From positions 2,294,001 to 2,358,000 of the forward strand of contig NZ_CP182236.1 in the NCBI RefSeq assembly GCF_048077055.1: a stretch of 64,000 bases of DNA, read 5' to 3'. The position numbers and the translations under genes are program-made. The stretch comes from Egbenema bharatensis. GTDB lineage: Bacteria > Cyanobacteriota > Cyanobacteriia > Elainellales > Elainellaceae. Within the stretch, counting starts at the first letter, position 1. Each line of letters begins with the position of its first letter. The notes beneath the pieces were generated by a model that worked only from the letters and a program-made list of their open reading frames with translations, made no database searches and was not told where the DNA came from. This document shows positions 18,246-26,267 of the stretch, one piece after another.

Positions 18246-19583
18246 TTACGCTCCACGCCCCTCTACATACTGCTGAATCACCTCCACTGGAATACTTACC
18301 CCTTCCCCCGTCCGCTGCTGAATCGCCCGGTTCACGCCGATCACCTGCCCGAACGAGTCCAACAAAGGCCCCCCGCTATTGCCTGGTTTCAAGAACCCTT
18401 CAGGGGTGCGGAGACAGCGCACATTTGCCAGCCCGCAATCGCTTTGCACCTGAATGATCTGAGCAGTCGTCATCTGCCAGTGGTTTCCCGAAGGAGAGCC
18501 GATCGCGTAGACCGTATCGCCCAGGTTGACATGGGTTGAAGCGGGGGCAAATTCGGCAACGGGTAGCCCCTTTACGCCTTCTAGCTGAATCAGCGCTAAG
18601 TCTAGACTCGGATCCGCATTGACGATCGTGCCTGTCACATCTCGGCCATCGGCCAGCCGGACAAACTTGAAGTCAGATTGGTTCACTACATGCTGATTCG
18701 TCAGAATTAAACCATCTGCCGTTAACACGATGCCGGCCGCCGGAGCCGGAATCCCGCTAGATTCAATCCAGACTTCAACGGTAAAGGGCTTTGCCTGAGC
18801 ATAAATTTCGTCGGGTGTCCGGGGGGAGTCTGATGGGGAAGTGCGCAGATTGGGACGATCGATCGCTGGAGTCGAGCTATCTCCTGATTGTTCTCCAGAC
18901 GGTGCAGCCGACTCACCCCCACCCAACCAGCGACGCAGATCCCGACTCAACTCAGTTTGTCGATCGGCAGGGTAGGATTCTGCCAGTTCCGCCAAGGCCC
19001 GATCGCGCCGGACACCCTCTGTTAGCAGGTGTTGCCCTCCCCTCATATCGGTGTAGCGTCCTCCTGCCACCTGATAGCGGAAGGACTCCCGCCGCCGAGC
19101 CACTTCTAATGCTGCGGACTGGGGATCGACCGGGAGATCCGTCAAAAAGCCTCTGGTATACTCTATGCCAAAGCTCAGAACGCTATCCAGGCAAGCAATA
19201 TCCAGAGGAGCTGCGTATTGATTACAGTTACCCCGTTGCCAGTAGTGTTGATAGATGGCGCGGACTTCATCTCGATCGATCGCTGCAATGGATTGGTAAG
19301 GCTGTTGATTTTCATACCGCCAGGCATCGTAGAGTGCCTGGGAAATTCCATACTTCAGGTTTGTCTCGGAACTTGATCGATCGCCATCCATCTGATTCAA
19401 CCCAGCCACAGACTGAAAAGCGGTCTCGAAGCCAGGCTGCTGTCCGGAGGATGCCCGTCTGGACGGTTCTTGAAGTAACCGGGGCAGCACTAATCCGGCC
19501 GCAACCCACAAAGTCAGGTTGATGCCGATTAGGGCGATCGTTCGAGTTCTAAACCTCTGGATGCAACGCATGGCTTTCTCCAA
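18246..19583 (-). CDS. Trypsin-like serine protease, membrane-anchored
   Basis: A 445-residue protein. An N-terminal signal anchor (about 13-34, IALIGINLTLWVAAGLVLP) precedes a helical region of unknown type (about 60-215) and a Ser-rich linker. The C-terminal half (about 265-440) is an S1C/trypsin-type protease: His in LTNQHVV, Asp in SLDLALIQL and Ser in GNSGGP, with GSPSG and a pair of Cys residues (DCGLANVRC) near the active site. There is no PDZ domain, unlike DegP/HtrA proteases. It probably acts in the periplasm or at the cell surface. An in-frame ATG four codons in (19571) is an alternative start. Confidence 0.85.
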   Translation of the reverse strand: MEKAMRCIQRFRTRTIALIGINLTLWVAAGLVLPRLLQEPSRRASSGQQPGFETAFQSVAGLNQMDGDRSSSETNLKYGISQALYDAWRYENQQPYQSIAAIDRDEVRAIYQHYWQRGNCNQYAAPLDIACLDSVLSFGIEYTRGFLTDLPVDPQSAALEVARRRESFRYQVAGGRYTDMRGGQHLLTEGVRRDRALAELAESYPADRQTELSRDLRRWLGGGESAAPSGEQSGDSSTPAIDRPNLRTSPSDSPRTPDEIYAQAKPFTVEVWIESSGIPAPAAGIVLTADGLILTNQHVVNQSDFKFVRLADGRDVTGTIVNADPSLDLALIQLEGVKGLPVAEFAPASTHVNLGDTVYAIGSPSGNHWQMTTAQIIQVQSDCGLANVRCLRTPEGFLKPGNSGGPLLDSFGQVIGVNRAIQQRTGEGVSIPVEVIQQYVEGRGA

Positions 19584-20055
19584 CAGCGCGGGGGTAATCG
19601 ATGGGGAAATGCAAGATAATTGGGAACAGTGACGCTCTTTGATTATTCTCTCTTAATTGGAAAGGTTACGCTACTGGTAGTGGTGAATCTAGAGGGAGCG
19701 GAAATTGGAAATTGGGATGGGATTAGAATGGGATGCTCCCGCAATGATCTGTATCGGGACGTATTTGCTTTACAGAATCTTTTTCCTGAGAATCACCAAG
19801 ATTCACTGTATTTATTAGTAAAAATCACCGTTGCAACTTTAAGTTGACCCTAAGGATCGTGGATTAAATAACCTATGCACCGTTCTGCTTCTTTGACCGG
19901 ACGGGCAAGTTGCCCACCTCCCAAGAATTTCAGGTTATTAGATTTGCATTCCTAAGCAGCATTTGAACCCGTCAAAAGGTTTCTGCCCAGGTACGCTTTC
20001 CTTTGCCCTTACCCCCGCCTCCCTACCCAACCGTCCCAGTCAGTGACTACGCAAA
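19584..20055. other. Intergenic region with family A copy
   Basis: Divergent promoters of the protease and the pentapeptide gene. A family A element occupies 19850-19956. An open frame at 19620-19847 has no family resemblance and I do not call it. Confidence 0.5.
19850..19956 (+). repeat. Family A element, copy 4
   Basis: Exactly 107 bp, the same length as copy 1. Left end CTAAGGATCGTGGATTAAAT, right end reverse complement CTTAGGAATGCAAATCTAAT, centre GGGCAAGTTGCCC. The two ends are recognisable inverted repeats. Confidence 0.75.
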
Positions 20056-21210
20056 ATGTCTAGGAAAAAACAAGCCTACTCGCCCAGTATTGAACCCTCC
20101 TACTCGAAGAAAGCCATCTGGAGTTGGTTGGGCCTGGTGGTAGCGGCAATCGGAGTCGTTCAGCTTCAGGAAATTGTTAATTTTCTCAACGAGAGTATCT
20201 CTACAGATTCTCGGTTTCAGCGTTCTGAGTCGGCTCGGCAGGATAGGGAGGATGGCTCGACCAATGCTGTTTCTGCGGCAGGGGAGACGGACGGTGTCGC
20301 TTTGGAGGAACAAGCAGCATCGGCTCCTGCGGCATCTACGACTGCACCCGAATCAATTCGGCCGATCGAATTTTCCCAGGATTCTCAGCAAACCATTCTG
20401 GATAATTATCAAAACTTGCTGCACGCGCTCGTAGTTGAGGAAAATTTAAAGGAGCTGGAGCAAACGCATCCACTCCGAATTGCGGCCAACCAACAAACCG
20501 TTGCCACTTTGAATCAACTCAATGGCTTATTTCGAGAGCGGCTACTTCAGTTTTTAATTGATTCCAATCTCATCCTTGAAGATAATCCAACGCTTTCTTT
20601 ACAGGGTGCAACCTTCAAGCAGGCAGACTTGAGGGATTTTGAGTTGAGTCAGATGGATCTGAGCCAGGCAAACTTGAGCGAGACCAGTCTGAACCGGGCA
20701 AATTTAAGTGGAAGTCAGTTATTGAATACGGCTTTTGATCAAGCTGATCTGAGCTTTGCCGACTTGAGCGGTGCAGAATTGTCTAAAGCCAGCTTTTTCC
20801 ATGCCAATCTTTTTCTGACCAATGTGAGCAATGCCAATTTGCAAGAAGCTTTCTTGAACTCTGCGGATTTGTTTCTGACTAATTTTCAGAATGCAAACTT
20901 GAGTAATGCCAGTATCGCTACTGCCGATTTGTCCTTTGCTAACCTCAGCCAGGCACAGTTAATTTTTACCAACTTAAGCGAGTCAAATTTAGCCTTTGCT
21001 AATTTGAGCGCAGCCCGCTTGACCGGAACTGATTTGCGGCGATCGACCTTACGCGGAGCCAATTTGACTGACGCAGATTTGGGCGGTGCAAATTTACAAA
21101 GGGCGGATTTGAGTGAGGCGAATTTAACGGGGGCAAATCTAACCGGAGCTGATCTAACGGGAGCCGTCTTTTACAACACCATCATGCCCGATGGCAGTAT
21201 CCGTAATTAG
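20056..21210 (+). CDS. Pentapeptide-repeat protein with N-terminal membrane anchor
   Basis: A 384-residue protein. One hydrophobic segment (about 21-41, IWSWLGLVVAAIGVVQLQEI) and a variable Ala/Ser-rich linker are followed, from about residue 180, by some 35 consecutive A(D/N)LXX pentapeptides that fold into a right-handed four-sided beta helix. Some faces carry Phe (LFLTNVSNANL, DLFLTNFQ). Such proteins are abundant in cyanobacteria and their roles are mostly unknown. It ends with NTIMPDGSIRN, a capping tail common in these proteins. No partner gene is adjacent. Confidence 0.9.
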   Translation: MSRKKQAYSPSIEPSYSKKAIWSWLGLVVAAIGVVQLQEIVNFLNESISTDSRFQRSESARQDREDGSTNAVSAAGETDGVALEEQAASAPAASTTAPESIRPIEFSQDSQQTILDNYQNLLHALVVEENLKELEQTHPLRIAANQQTVATLNQLNGLFRERLLQFLIDSNLILEDNPTLSLQGATFKQADLRDFELSQMDLSQANLSETSLNRANLSGSQLLNTAFDQADLSFADLSGAELSKASFFHANLFLTNVSNANLQEAFLNSADLFLTNFQNANLSNASIATADLSFANLSQAQLIFTNLSESNLAFANLSAARLTGTDLRRSTLRGANLTDADLGGANLQRADLSEANLTGANLTGADLTGAVFYNTIMPDGSIRN

Positions 21211-21391
21211 GCGATCGTCGGACACATCCAGGAACTTTTGACCTCCAATTCTAATCCTGCGCCATACAGTCTGGCTTACCCGCTATGGTTCAACAACTGT
21301 AAAAGTTTTCTGAGTCAGCATGAAAATTTTCTAATCAAGTTTCCATCCCTTTTAATGTAAGATTAACCGAAGCTTAATTTTACGAGGGGTG

Positions 21392-22189
21392 ATGTTAAAA
21401 CGTTTCGCTGTGCCAAACTTCGTTACATTGCTTTTCCTTTCGATCGATACAGCAGTGGTTACTTTTGCGATCGGAGATGCATTACATCTATCCCGCCCGA
21501 TCGTCAGGCATTTTCACGAAAATGGCATCATCACTCGTCTCTCCTTTCTCCAACTATTAGTCGCCTCGGTGATTGCCTGGATTACGTTTTACGTTCGAGC
21601 CGGAAAGTTCAGTTTCAAAAATTGGCGATCGCCTTCTACTTTCTGGTTGATTGTGGCGATCGGGTTTGCTTTTTTGGCAATTGATGAAGGGTTTGAAGTC
21701 CACGAAACGTTAATGCAGGGAGCCATCTTTACCGCATTTAATCTGAAACGCAACTTCCTCACCGTTCGGATTAATGATTTGATTATGCTCCTGTATGGCT
21801 TGGTGGGGGTGGGACTGGTTTGGCTTTACTGGGCAGAGATTCGGCGCGATCGCAGAATGTTGCGGCACATGGTCATCGGGTTTGTGCTGTTGTTCGTTAT
21901 GGTATTGGTTGACACCCTGGGGAACAGGCGCGAAATTCCTTTCCTGGCTTCCCTTTTCCCAACCGCCACCAACACCAACCTGCGCTGGACGCTGAAGGTG
22001 ATTGAAGAAACCATCACGCTATACTCAGAAGCCTTTTTCATTGGTGCATTCTGGGCTGCGTGGCAATCTGCTCGATCGGCCAAAGTGTTTTTACATCAGT
22101 GCACCGTCAACCCATTGCCCACTCCTGCTCGATCGTCTGATTCATCTCAGGCGGCTCGAATTGAACCGACTGATAGGGGATTGGCTTAA
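21392..22189 (+). CDS. Conserved polytopic membrane protein, unknown function
   Basis: A 265-residue protein with about six membrane segments. The segment FLAIDEGFEVHETLMQG in the middle has acidic and His residues inside or next to a membrane helix, which could bind a metal or take part in catalysis, but I do not recognise the family. I use ATG 21392, which has GAGGGG just upstream; a GTG at 21389 is also in frame. The 3' end overlaps the convergent methyltransferase gene by 83 bp, so one of the two C-terminal tails may be less conserved. Confidence 0.7.
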   Translation: MLKRFAVPNFVTLLFLSIDTAVVTFAIGDALHLSRPIVRHFHENGIITRLSFLQLLVASVIAWITFYVRAGKFSFKNWRSPSTFWLIVAIGFAFLAIDEGFEVHETLMQGAIFTAFNLKRNFLTVRINDLIMLLYGLVGVGLVWLYWAEIRRDRRMLRHMVIGFVLLFVMVLVDTLGNRREIPFLASLFPTATNTNLRWTLKVIEETITLYSEAFFIGAFWAAWQSARSAKVFLHQCTVNPLPTPARSSDSSQAARIEPTDRGLA

Positions 22190-22976
22190 CACCGCGCGTC
22201 ACCTGATTCAGCAACCAGACTTCTTCCGTCCGGACATCCCCAAATCCGGCTGCACCCATCCAGGCATCCACACTTCCAGCCGCATAGGCTTTAATGTAAG
22301 GCTCCTCAAAGATTTCCGTGAGCCAGTCCGCCCACCGCAGGCTAGATTGGTTGCCATCCAAAATCAGCACTTCCCCACCGGCTTGCAACAAGCGAAAACA
22401 TTCCTGGAGAATTGTGCAGGACACTTCAGGCGGTGTCTCGTGGAACAGCAGAGAAGCCGTTACCAGATCAAAACTGGCATCGGGAAATCCCGTCTGTTCC
22501 GCATTGCCCTGGCGAAACTCAATCGCTAAACCCGCTTTTTTCGCCTTTTCATCCGCCACTACCAGCATATAGGGCGACAGATCCAGTCCAATCACTTCAG
22601 CCTGAGGAAAGGCTTTTTTCAACAGCAACGTCGTAGAACCCGTACCACAGCCCAGATCCAGAATCCGTCGCGGCTGACAGCGGATGCGATCGATCAATCC
22701 CTGGCGAATCCATTCCTCATTGGGTGGCAGCACATACTTTGTCACTGGATCATAGGTGACGGCTGCATCGGCACAAAGATAACCCTGCTCAATACCGTGG
22801 AAATGCTGGGAGCTGTAGTATGCGGGATACGCCAGATCGGGCTGACGAAAGCGATCGCCCTCCACCTCCCAATCCTTACTGTTGCGATATCGGAGTAACG
22901 CTTCCCGATCCATCAAAAAATTGCTGAAGATGGGAGCCAAAAACTGTTCAAAGATAGTGTCTTTCCGAACTGCCAT
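22107..22976 (-). CDS. Class I SAM-dependent methyltransferase
   Basis: A 289-residue methyltransferase. The SAM-binding motif RILDLGCGTGSTT lies at about 104-116, followed by VIGLDLSPYML (acidic loop for ribose) and the post-I motif GFPDASFDLVTASLLFHETPP. The N-terminal 80 residues (ALLRYRNSKDW, PAYYSSQHFHGIEQGYL) are conserved in cyanobacterial homologues I recall. Methyl acceptor unknown. Upstream is a long intergenic region with repeats; downstream it overlaps the convergent membrane-protein gene. Confidence 0.85.
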   Translation of the reverse strand: MAVRKDTIFEQFLAPIFSNFLMDREALLRYRNSKDWEVEGDRFRQPDLAYPAYYSSQHFHGIEQGYLCADAAVTYDPVTKYVLPPNEEWIRQGLIDRIRCQPRRILDLGCGTGSTTLLLKKAFPQAEVIGLDLSPYMLVVADEKAKKAGLAIEFRQGNAEQTGFPDASFDLVTASLLFHETPPEVSCTILQECFRLLQAGGEVLILDGNQSSLRWADWLTEIFEEPYIKAYAAGSVDAWMGAAGFGDVRTEEVWLLNQVTRGVKPIPYQSVQFEPPEMNQTIEQEWAMG

Positions 22977-23030
22977 AGGTTTTCCCTAAACGACTGCATC
23001 CAATCCTTAACAAAGTGTAGACAATTTGGC

Positions 23031-23064
23031 GGGAGTGGGGAGTCGGGAGTCGGGAGTCGGGAGA
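23031..23064 (+). repeat. Tandem GGGAGTC heptamer repeat
   Basis: About four and a half copies of GGGAGTC/GGGAGTG, a short tandem repeat type common in cyanobacteria. It replaces the outer end of the adjoining family A element. Confidence 0.75.
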
Positions 23065-23155
23065 AATGACCTGACATTCTTGTGGGGTGGGCATCTTGCC
23101 CGCCCAATCAACGAAGTAACCTGGTTGCCCAGGTGATTTAATCCACGATCCTTGG
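23064..23155 (-). repeat. Family A element, copy 5 (inverted, truncated)
   Basis: Read on the minus strand it starts CCAAGGATCGTGGATTAAAT, nearly identical to copy 4, and runs through GGGCGGGCAAGATGCCCACC to CAAGAATG before being cut off by the heptamer repeat. Confidence 0.7.
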
Positions 23156-23375
23156 GGAAACAAAGGCAGCTTGACAGACAAAATTTCTTGTATTACAAAT
23201 GTAGTATGAATTCGGAGGTTGAGTATATGGTTCAGTCGGTTCTTGTTTTGGCTACGGCAACTCCCCATCTCAATCAGTAGCAGAGGAACTGACGAACCCC
23301 GGTTCGTACACCTTTTCAGGTCAAAGTTTTCCGTTCCTCTGTGAATCTCACTCACGAGTCACATTGAGGAAATCA

Positions 23376-24443
23376 ATGAATTTATCACAATTGGGTTGGA
23401 GCGATCGATTCGCTCAACATTTTTCACGGTTTGCTGCACCAGGCTATACCGTTAGTCGGGTGGCGATCGTCCATCCAGATCAGTACCATCTTTATACTGA
23501 AACGGGTGAATGCGTTGCGACTCTGAGCGGCAAACTGCGGCATCAGGCAGCCTCACCAGAAGACTTGCCGATCGTGGGAGATTGGGTCGTGATTCGCTTG
23601 CGGGAAACCGAGCAACGGGCCACGATTCATCACATCTTGCCCAGACAAAGCCTCTTCTCGCGCAAAGTCGCAGGCAGCCCAACGGCTCCCCAACCGATCG
23701 CAGCCAATATTGATACTGTCTTTCTCATCTCAGCGCTGGATCATGATTTCAGTGTGCGCCGGATTGAGCGATATTTGCTGCTGGCTTGGGAGAGTGGGGT
23801 GAATCCGGTGATTCTGTTAAATAAAGCGGACTTATGCAAGAACCTGGAACGGTCGATCGCGGCGGTGGAGTCGATCGCGCCAGGAATTCCGATCATTCCC
23901 TTAAGTGCAACCCAGCAGACGGGATTGGAAGCCCTGTCTCCTTATCTGCAACCCGGAAAAACGATCGCCCTGCTGGGATCTTCCGGTGTCGGCAAATCGA
24001 CCCTGACCAACCAACTGCTGGGGCAATCTCGGCAAACCGTGCGATCGGTGCGTCAGGCGGACAGCAAGGGCAAGCATACGACGACGCATCGGGAACTGTT
24101 ACGCCTGCCCTCGGGTGGTCTGATCATTGACACACCGGGTATGCGGGAGATTCAGGTCTGGGCAGGGGAAGACAGTTTGCAGGAAACCTTTGCAGATATT
24201 GAATCCCTGGCTGAAACCTGCCGCTTCCGAGATTGCCAGCACGATCGAGAACCGGGATGTGCAGTGCAGATGGCGATCGAACAGGGAAGGCTCGATCCGT
24301 CCCGCCTGTTCAGCTACCAGAAGCTCGATCGTGAACTTAACTACCTGTCCCGGAAACAGGATGTCCGGTTGCAGCTTGAAGAGAAAGCGAAATGGAAAAA
24401 AATCCATCAATCACTACGCCAAAAAGGACGGGAGCGGTATTGA
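23376..24443 (+). CDS. rsgA: Ribosome small subunit-dependent GTPase RsgA
   Basis: A 355-residue circularly permuted GTPase that acts late in 30S subunit maturation. An OB-fold N-terminus (about 20-95) is followed by the G domain with motifs in permuted order: G4 NKAD (about 148-151), then G1 GSSGVGKST (about 201-209) and G3 DTPGMRE (about 250-256). The C-terminal zinc finger has CRFRDCQHDREPGC (about 283-296). I chose ATG 23376 with GAGGA upstream at 23367-23371; a TTG four codons earlier is less likely. folC follows 63 bp downstream on the same strand. Confidence 0.95.
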   Translation: MNLSQLGWSDRFAQHFSRFAAPGYTVSRVAIVHPDQYHLYTETGECVATLSGKLRHQAASPEDLPIVGDWVVIRLRETEQRATIHHILPRQSLFSRKVAGSPTAPQPIAANIDTVFLISALDHDFSVRRIERYLLLAWESGVNPVILLNKADLCKNLERSIAAVESIAPGIPIIPLSATQQTGLEALSPYLQPGKTIALLGSSGVGKSTLTNQLLGQSRQTVRSVRQADSKGKHTTTHRELLRLPSGGLIIDTPGMREIQVWAGEDSLQETFADIESLAETCRFRDCQHDREPGCAVQMAIEQGRLDPSRLFSYQKLDRELNYLSRKQDVRLQLEEKAKWKKIHQSLRQKGRERY

Positions 24444-24506
24444 GCCTAAGGGTTTCTCCGTAGCAGTCCAGTGCTAAGATGCTGAAGCAATCGATTCGCT
24501 GGTTTG

Positions 24507-25928
24507 ATGAGTACGGCTGAAACCCATTCCCATTCCTCTAAAGCTGCCGATCCACTTCAACAGTCGGCGTTAACCCAAATCGATGTCCTCCTCGATCGCT
24601 TCACTCACTTTGGCGTGGAGTTAGGGCTGGAGCGGATCCAAAGGCTCCTGGCAGCGTTGGGCAATCCCCAGGAACAAGTGCCGATCGTCCATGTGGCAGG
24701 CAGTAATGGCAAAGGGTCAGTCTGTGCGTATCTATCATCGGTACTCACAGAGGCAGGGTATCGGGTGGGGCGGTATACCTCGCCTCATCTGGTGACCTGG
24801 TGTGAGCGGATTTGCATTAACCAGAAGGACATTACGGCGATCGAACTGCTCCGGGTTCTCCAAACCGTGATTGCTGCGATTGATCCTGACACATCTTCAC
24901 CCACCCAGTTTGAAGTGATTACTGCCGCCGCCTGGCTTTACTTTGCCCAACAGCAGGTCGATATTGCGGTGATTGAAGTGGGGTTAGGCGGTCGCTTAGA
25001 TGCCACCAATGTGTGCGATCGTCCCCTGGTCAGCGTCATTACCTCCCTCAGCCTGGAACACTGCCAAAAACTGGGCCCCACCCTGACTCATATTGCTGGG
25101 GAAAAAGCAGGCATCCTCAAGCCCCACTGTCCTGCGGTCATTGCCCCCCAACCGCCAGAAGCCACTACCGCTTTATCTCAGCGACTCACCCACTTCAACT
25201 GTCCTACGCTCTGGGTCGAACCGGCCGCCGACCTGGGCAACGGCTGGGCCGAATTCACCTCCACTTTCAATCAACTTTCCCCTCCCCCCATGCCTGGGCA
25301 ACGGAGCACTCACACCGCAGGCTTACCTACCTCACAACCTGCCGCAGCTCCTGCCTCCCGCCTCCGCTACCCTCTCCCCCTTCCCGGACTGCACCAGCTC
25401 ACCAACTCTGCGGTGGCGATCGCGGCCCTGCAAATCCTTCAGCAGCAGGGATGGCAGATTACCGAGGAGCATCTGATCCAGGGCATGGACAAAACCGCCT
25501 GGCGAGGGCGAATGCAGTGGTTAGAGTGGCAGGGAGAACCCATTTTAATTGATGGGGCCCACAATCCGGCAGGGGCAAAGCTACTGCGGCATTACATTGA
25601 CCATAGCGATCGGGTGGTTCGTCCCGTCTGTTGGGTGATGGGTTTGCTCACGACGAAGGAACCCAAGGCGATCTTCAACGAACTGTTGCGCCCTGGGGAT
25701 GCTTTAGTATTGGTTCCAGTTCCCGACCACCTTTCTGCCGACCCGCAGCAATTAGCGGACATCGCCCATACCCTCTGTCCTGACCTGCAAGCCTGCCACC
25801 AGGAACCCGATGTGATGACAGGGTTAAAGACTGCGATGACGTTGCGATCGGATCGTCAGCCCAGTTTAGGAACGATCGTCCTGTGCGGCTCACTTTACCT
25901 GATCGGAGATTTTTTCAAGCAAATCTAA
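24507..25928 (+). CDS. folC: Folylpolyglutamate/dihydrofolate synthase
   Basis: A 473-residue Mur-ligase-family enzyme that adds glutamate to dihydropteroate and to folates using ATP. The P-loop HVAGSNGKGSVCAYL lies at about 60-74, the YTSPHLV motif at about 90-96, VIEVGLGGRLDATN near 155-168 and DGAHNPAG near 350-357. The middle contains a Pro/Thr-rich low-complexity insert (about 255-295, SPPPMPGQRSTHTAGLP), unusual for FolC and probably an exposed loop. I use ATG 24507; the preceding TTG is in frame but lacks support. Confidence 0.92.
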   Translation: MSTAETHSHSSKAADPLQQSALTQIDVLLDRFTHFGVELGLERIQRLLAALGNPQEQVPIVHVAGSNGKGSVCAYLSSVLTEAGYRVGRYTSPHLVTWCERICINQKDITAIELLRVLQTVIAAIDPDTSSPTQFEVITAAAWLYFAQQQVDIAVIEVGLGGRLDATNVCDRPLVSVITSLSLEHCQKLGPTLTHIAGEKAGILKPHCPAVIAPQPPEATTALSQRLTHFNCPTLWVEPAADLGNGWAEFTSTFNQLSPPPMPGQRSTHTAGLPTSQPAAAPASRLRYPLPLPGLHQLTNSAVAIAALQILQQQGWQITEEHLIQGMDKTAWRGRMQWLEWQGEPILIDGAHNPAGAKLLRHYIDHSDRVVRPVCWVMGLLTTKEPKAIFNELLRPGDALVLVPVPDHLSADPQQLADIAHTLCPDLQACHQEPDVMTGLKTAMTLRSDRQPSLGTIVLCGSLYLIGDFFKQI

Positions 25929-25947
25929 GGGATTTCAGAATCCCTTA
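25926..25947. terminator. Hairpin between convergent folC and small gene
   Basis: TAAGGGATT-TCAG-AATCCCTTA, a perfect nine-base-pair stem that starts at the folC stop codon. It lies between convergent genes and could end transcription from both sides, but neither side has a T tract. Confidence 0.45.
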
Positions 25948-25951
25948 AACC

Positions 25952-26143
25952 TCACTCTTCCTTGTTATCCACCTCTGGCACGATATCGGGACGGGATTTG
26001 TCTTCCCAACCTGGAGGGCGCTTGGAGTTATACCAGGCGATCGAGCCAATCACTACAGCTGCAACAAAGCCAACAGCATAGACCAGGGTAAATGCTAATG
26101 GAAACTCCGAAGTCTTGGCAGCCGCCTCCATTAATACCATCAT
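25952..26143 (-). CDS. Small one-TM protein, possibly Psb35-like
   Basis: A 63-residue protein with one membrane helix (about 17-37, FTLVYAVGFVAAVVIGSIAWY) followed by NSKRPPGWEDKSRPDIVP and an acidic end. I recall cyanobacterial proteins of this shape annotated as Psb35, a small subunit linked to photosystem II assembly and stability, but I cannot confirm it. The start has GGAGTAAAGG directly upstream. Two further Met codons (26140, 26131) are alternative starts. It is convergent with folC. Confidence 0.7.
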   Translation of the reverse strand: MMVLMEAAAKTSEFPLAFTLVYAVGFVAAVVIGSIAWYNSKRPPGWEDKSRPDIVPEVDNKEE

Positions 26144-26267
26144 CCTTTACTCCGTAGCGAAATCGAAAATAGTTGAGTCAATCCATTGATCCAATAGGTT
26201 TAACCAATAGATTTAACCAACAGTATCCCAGGTTTTGCCCCAACTTGAACTCTGGTTAGGGAAAAAA

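Larger units (their letters stand above)
22977..23375. other. Intergenic region with tandem heptamers and family A copy
   Basis: Divergent 5' regions of the methyltransferase and rsgA. It contains GGGAGTC heptamer repeats (23031-23064) directly abutting an inverted, end-truncated family A element (23064-23155). No gene is visible. Confidence 0.55.

Noticed and set aside
19620..19847. 75-codon plus-strand open frame upstream of the pentapeptide gene
   Set aside because: No family resemblance, and it lies in a promoter region beside a dispersed element.
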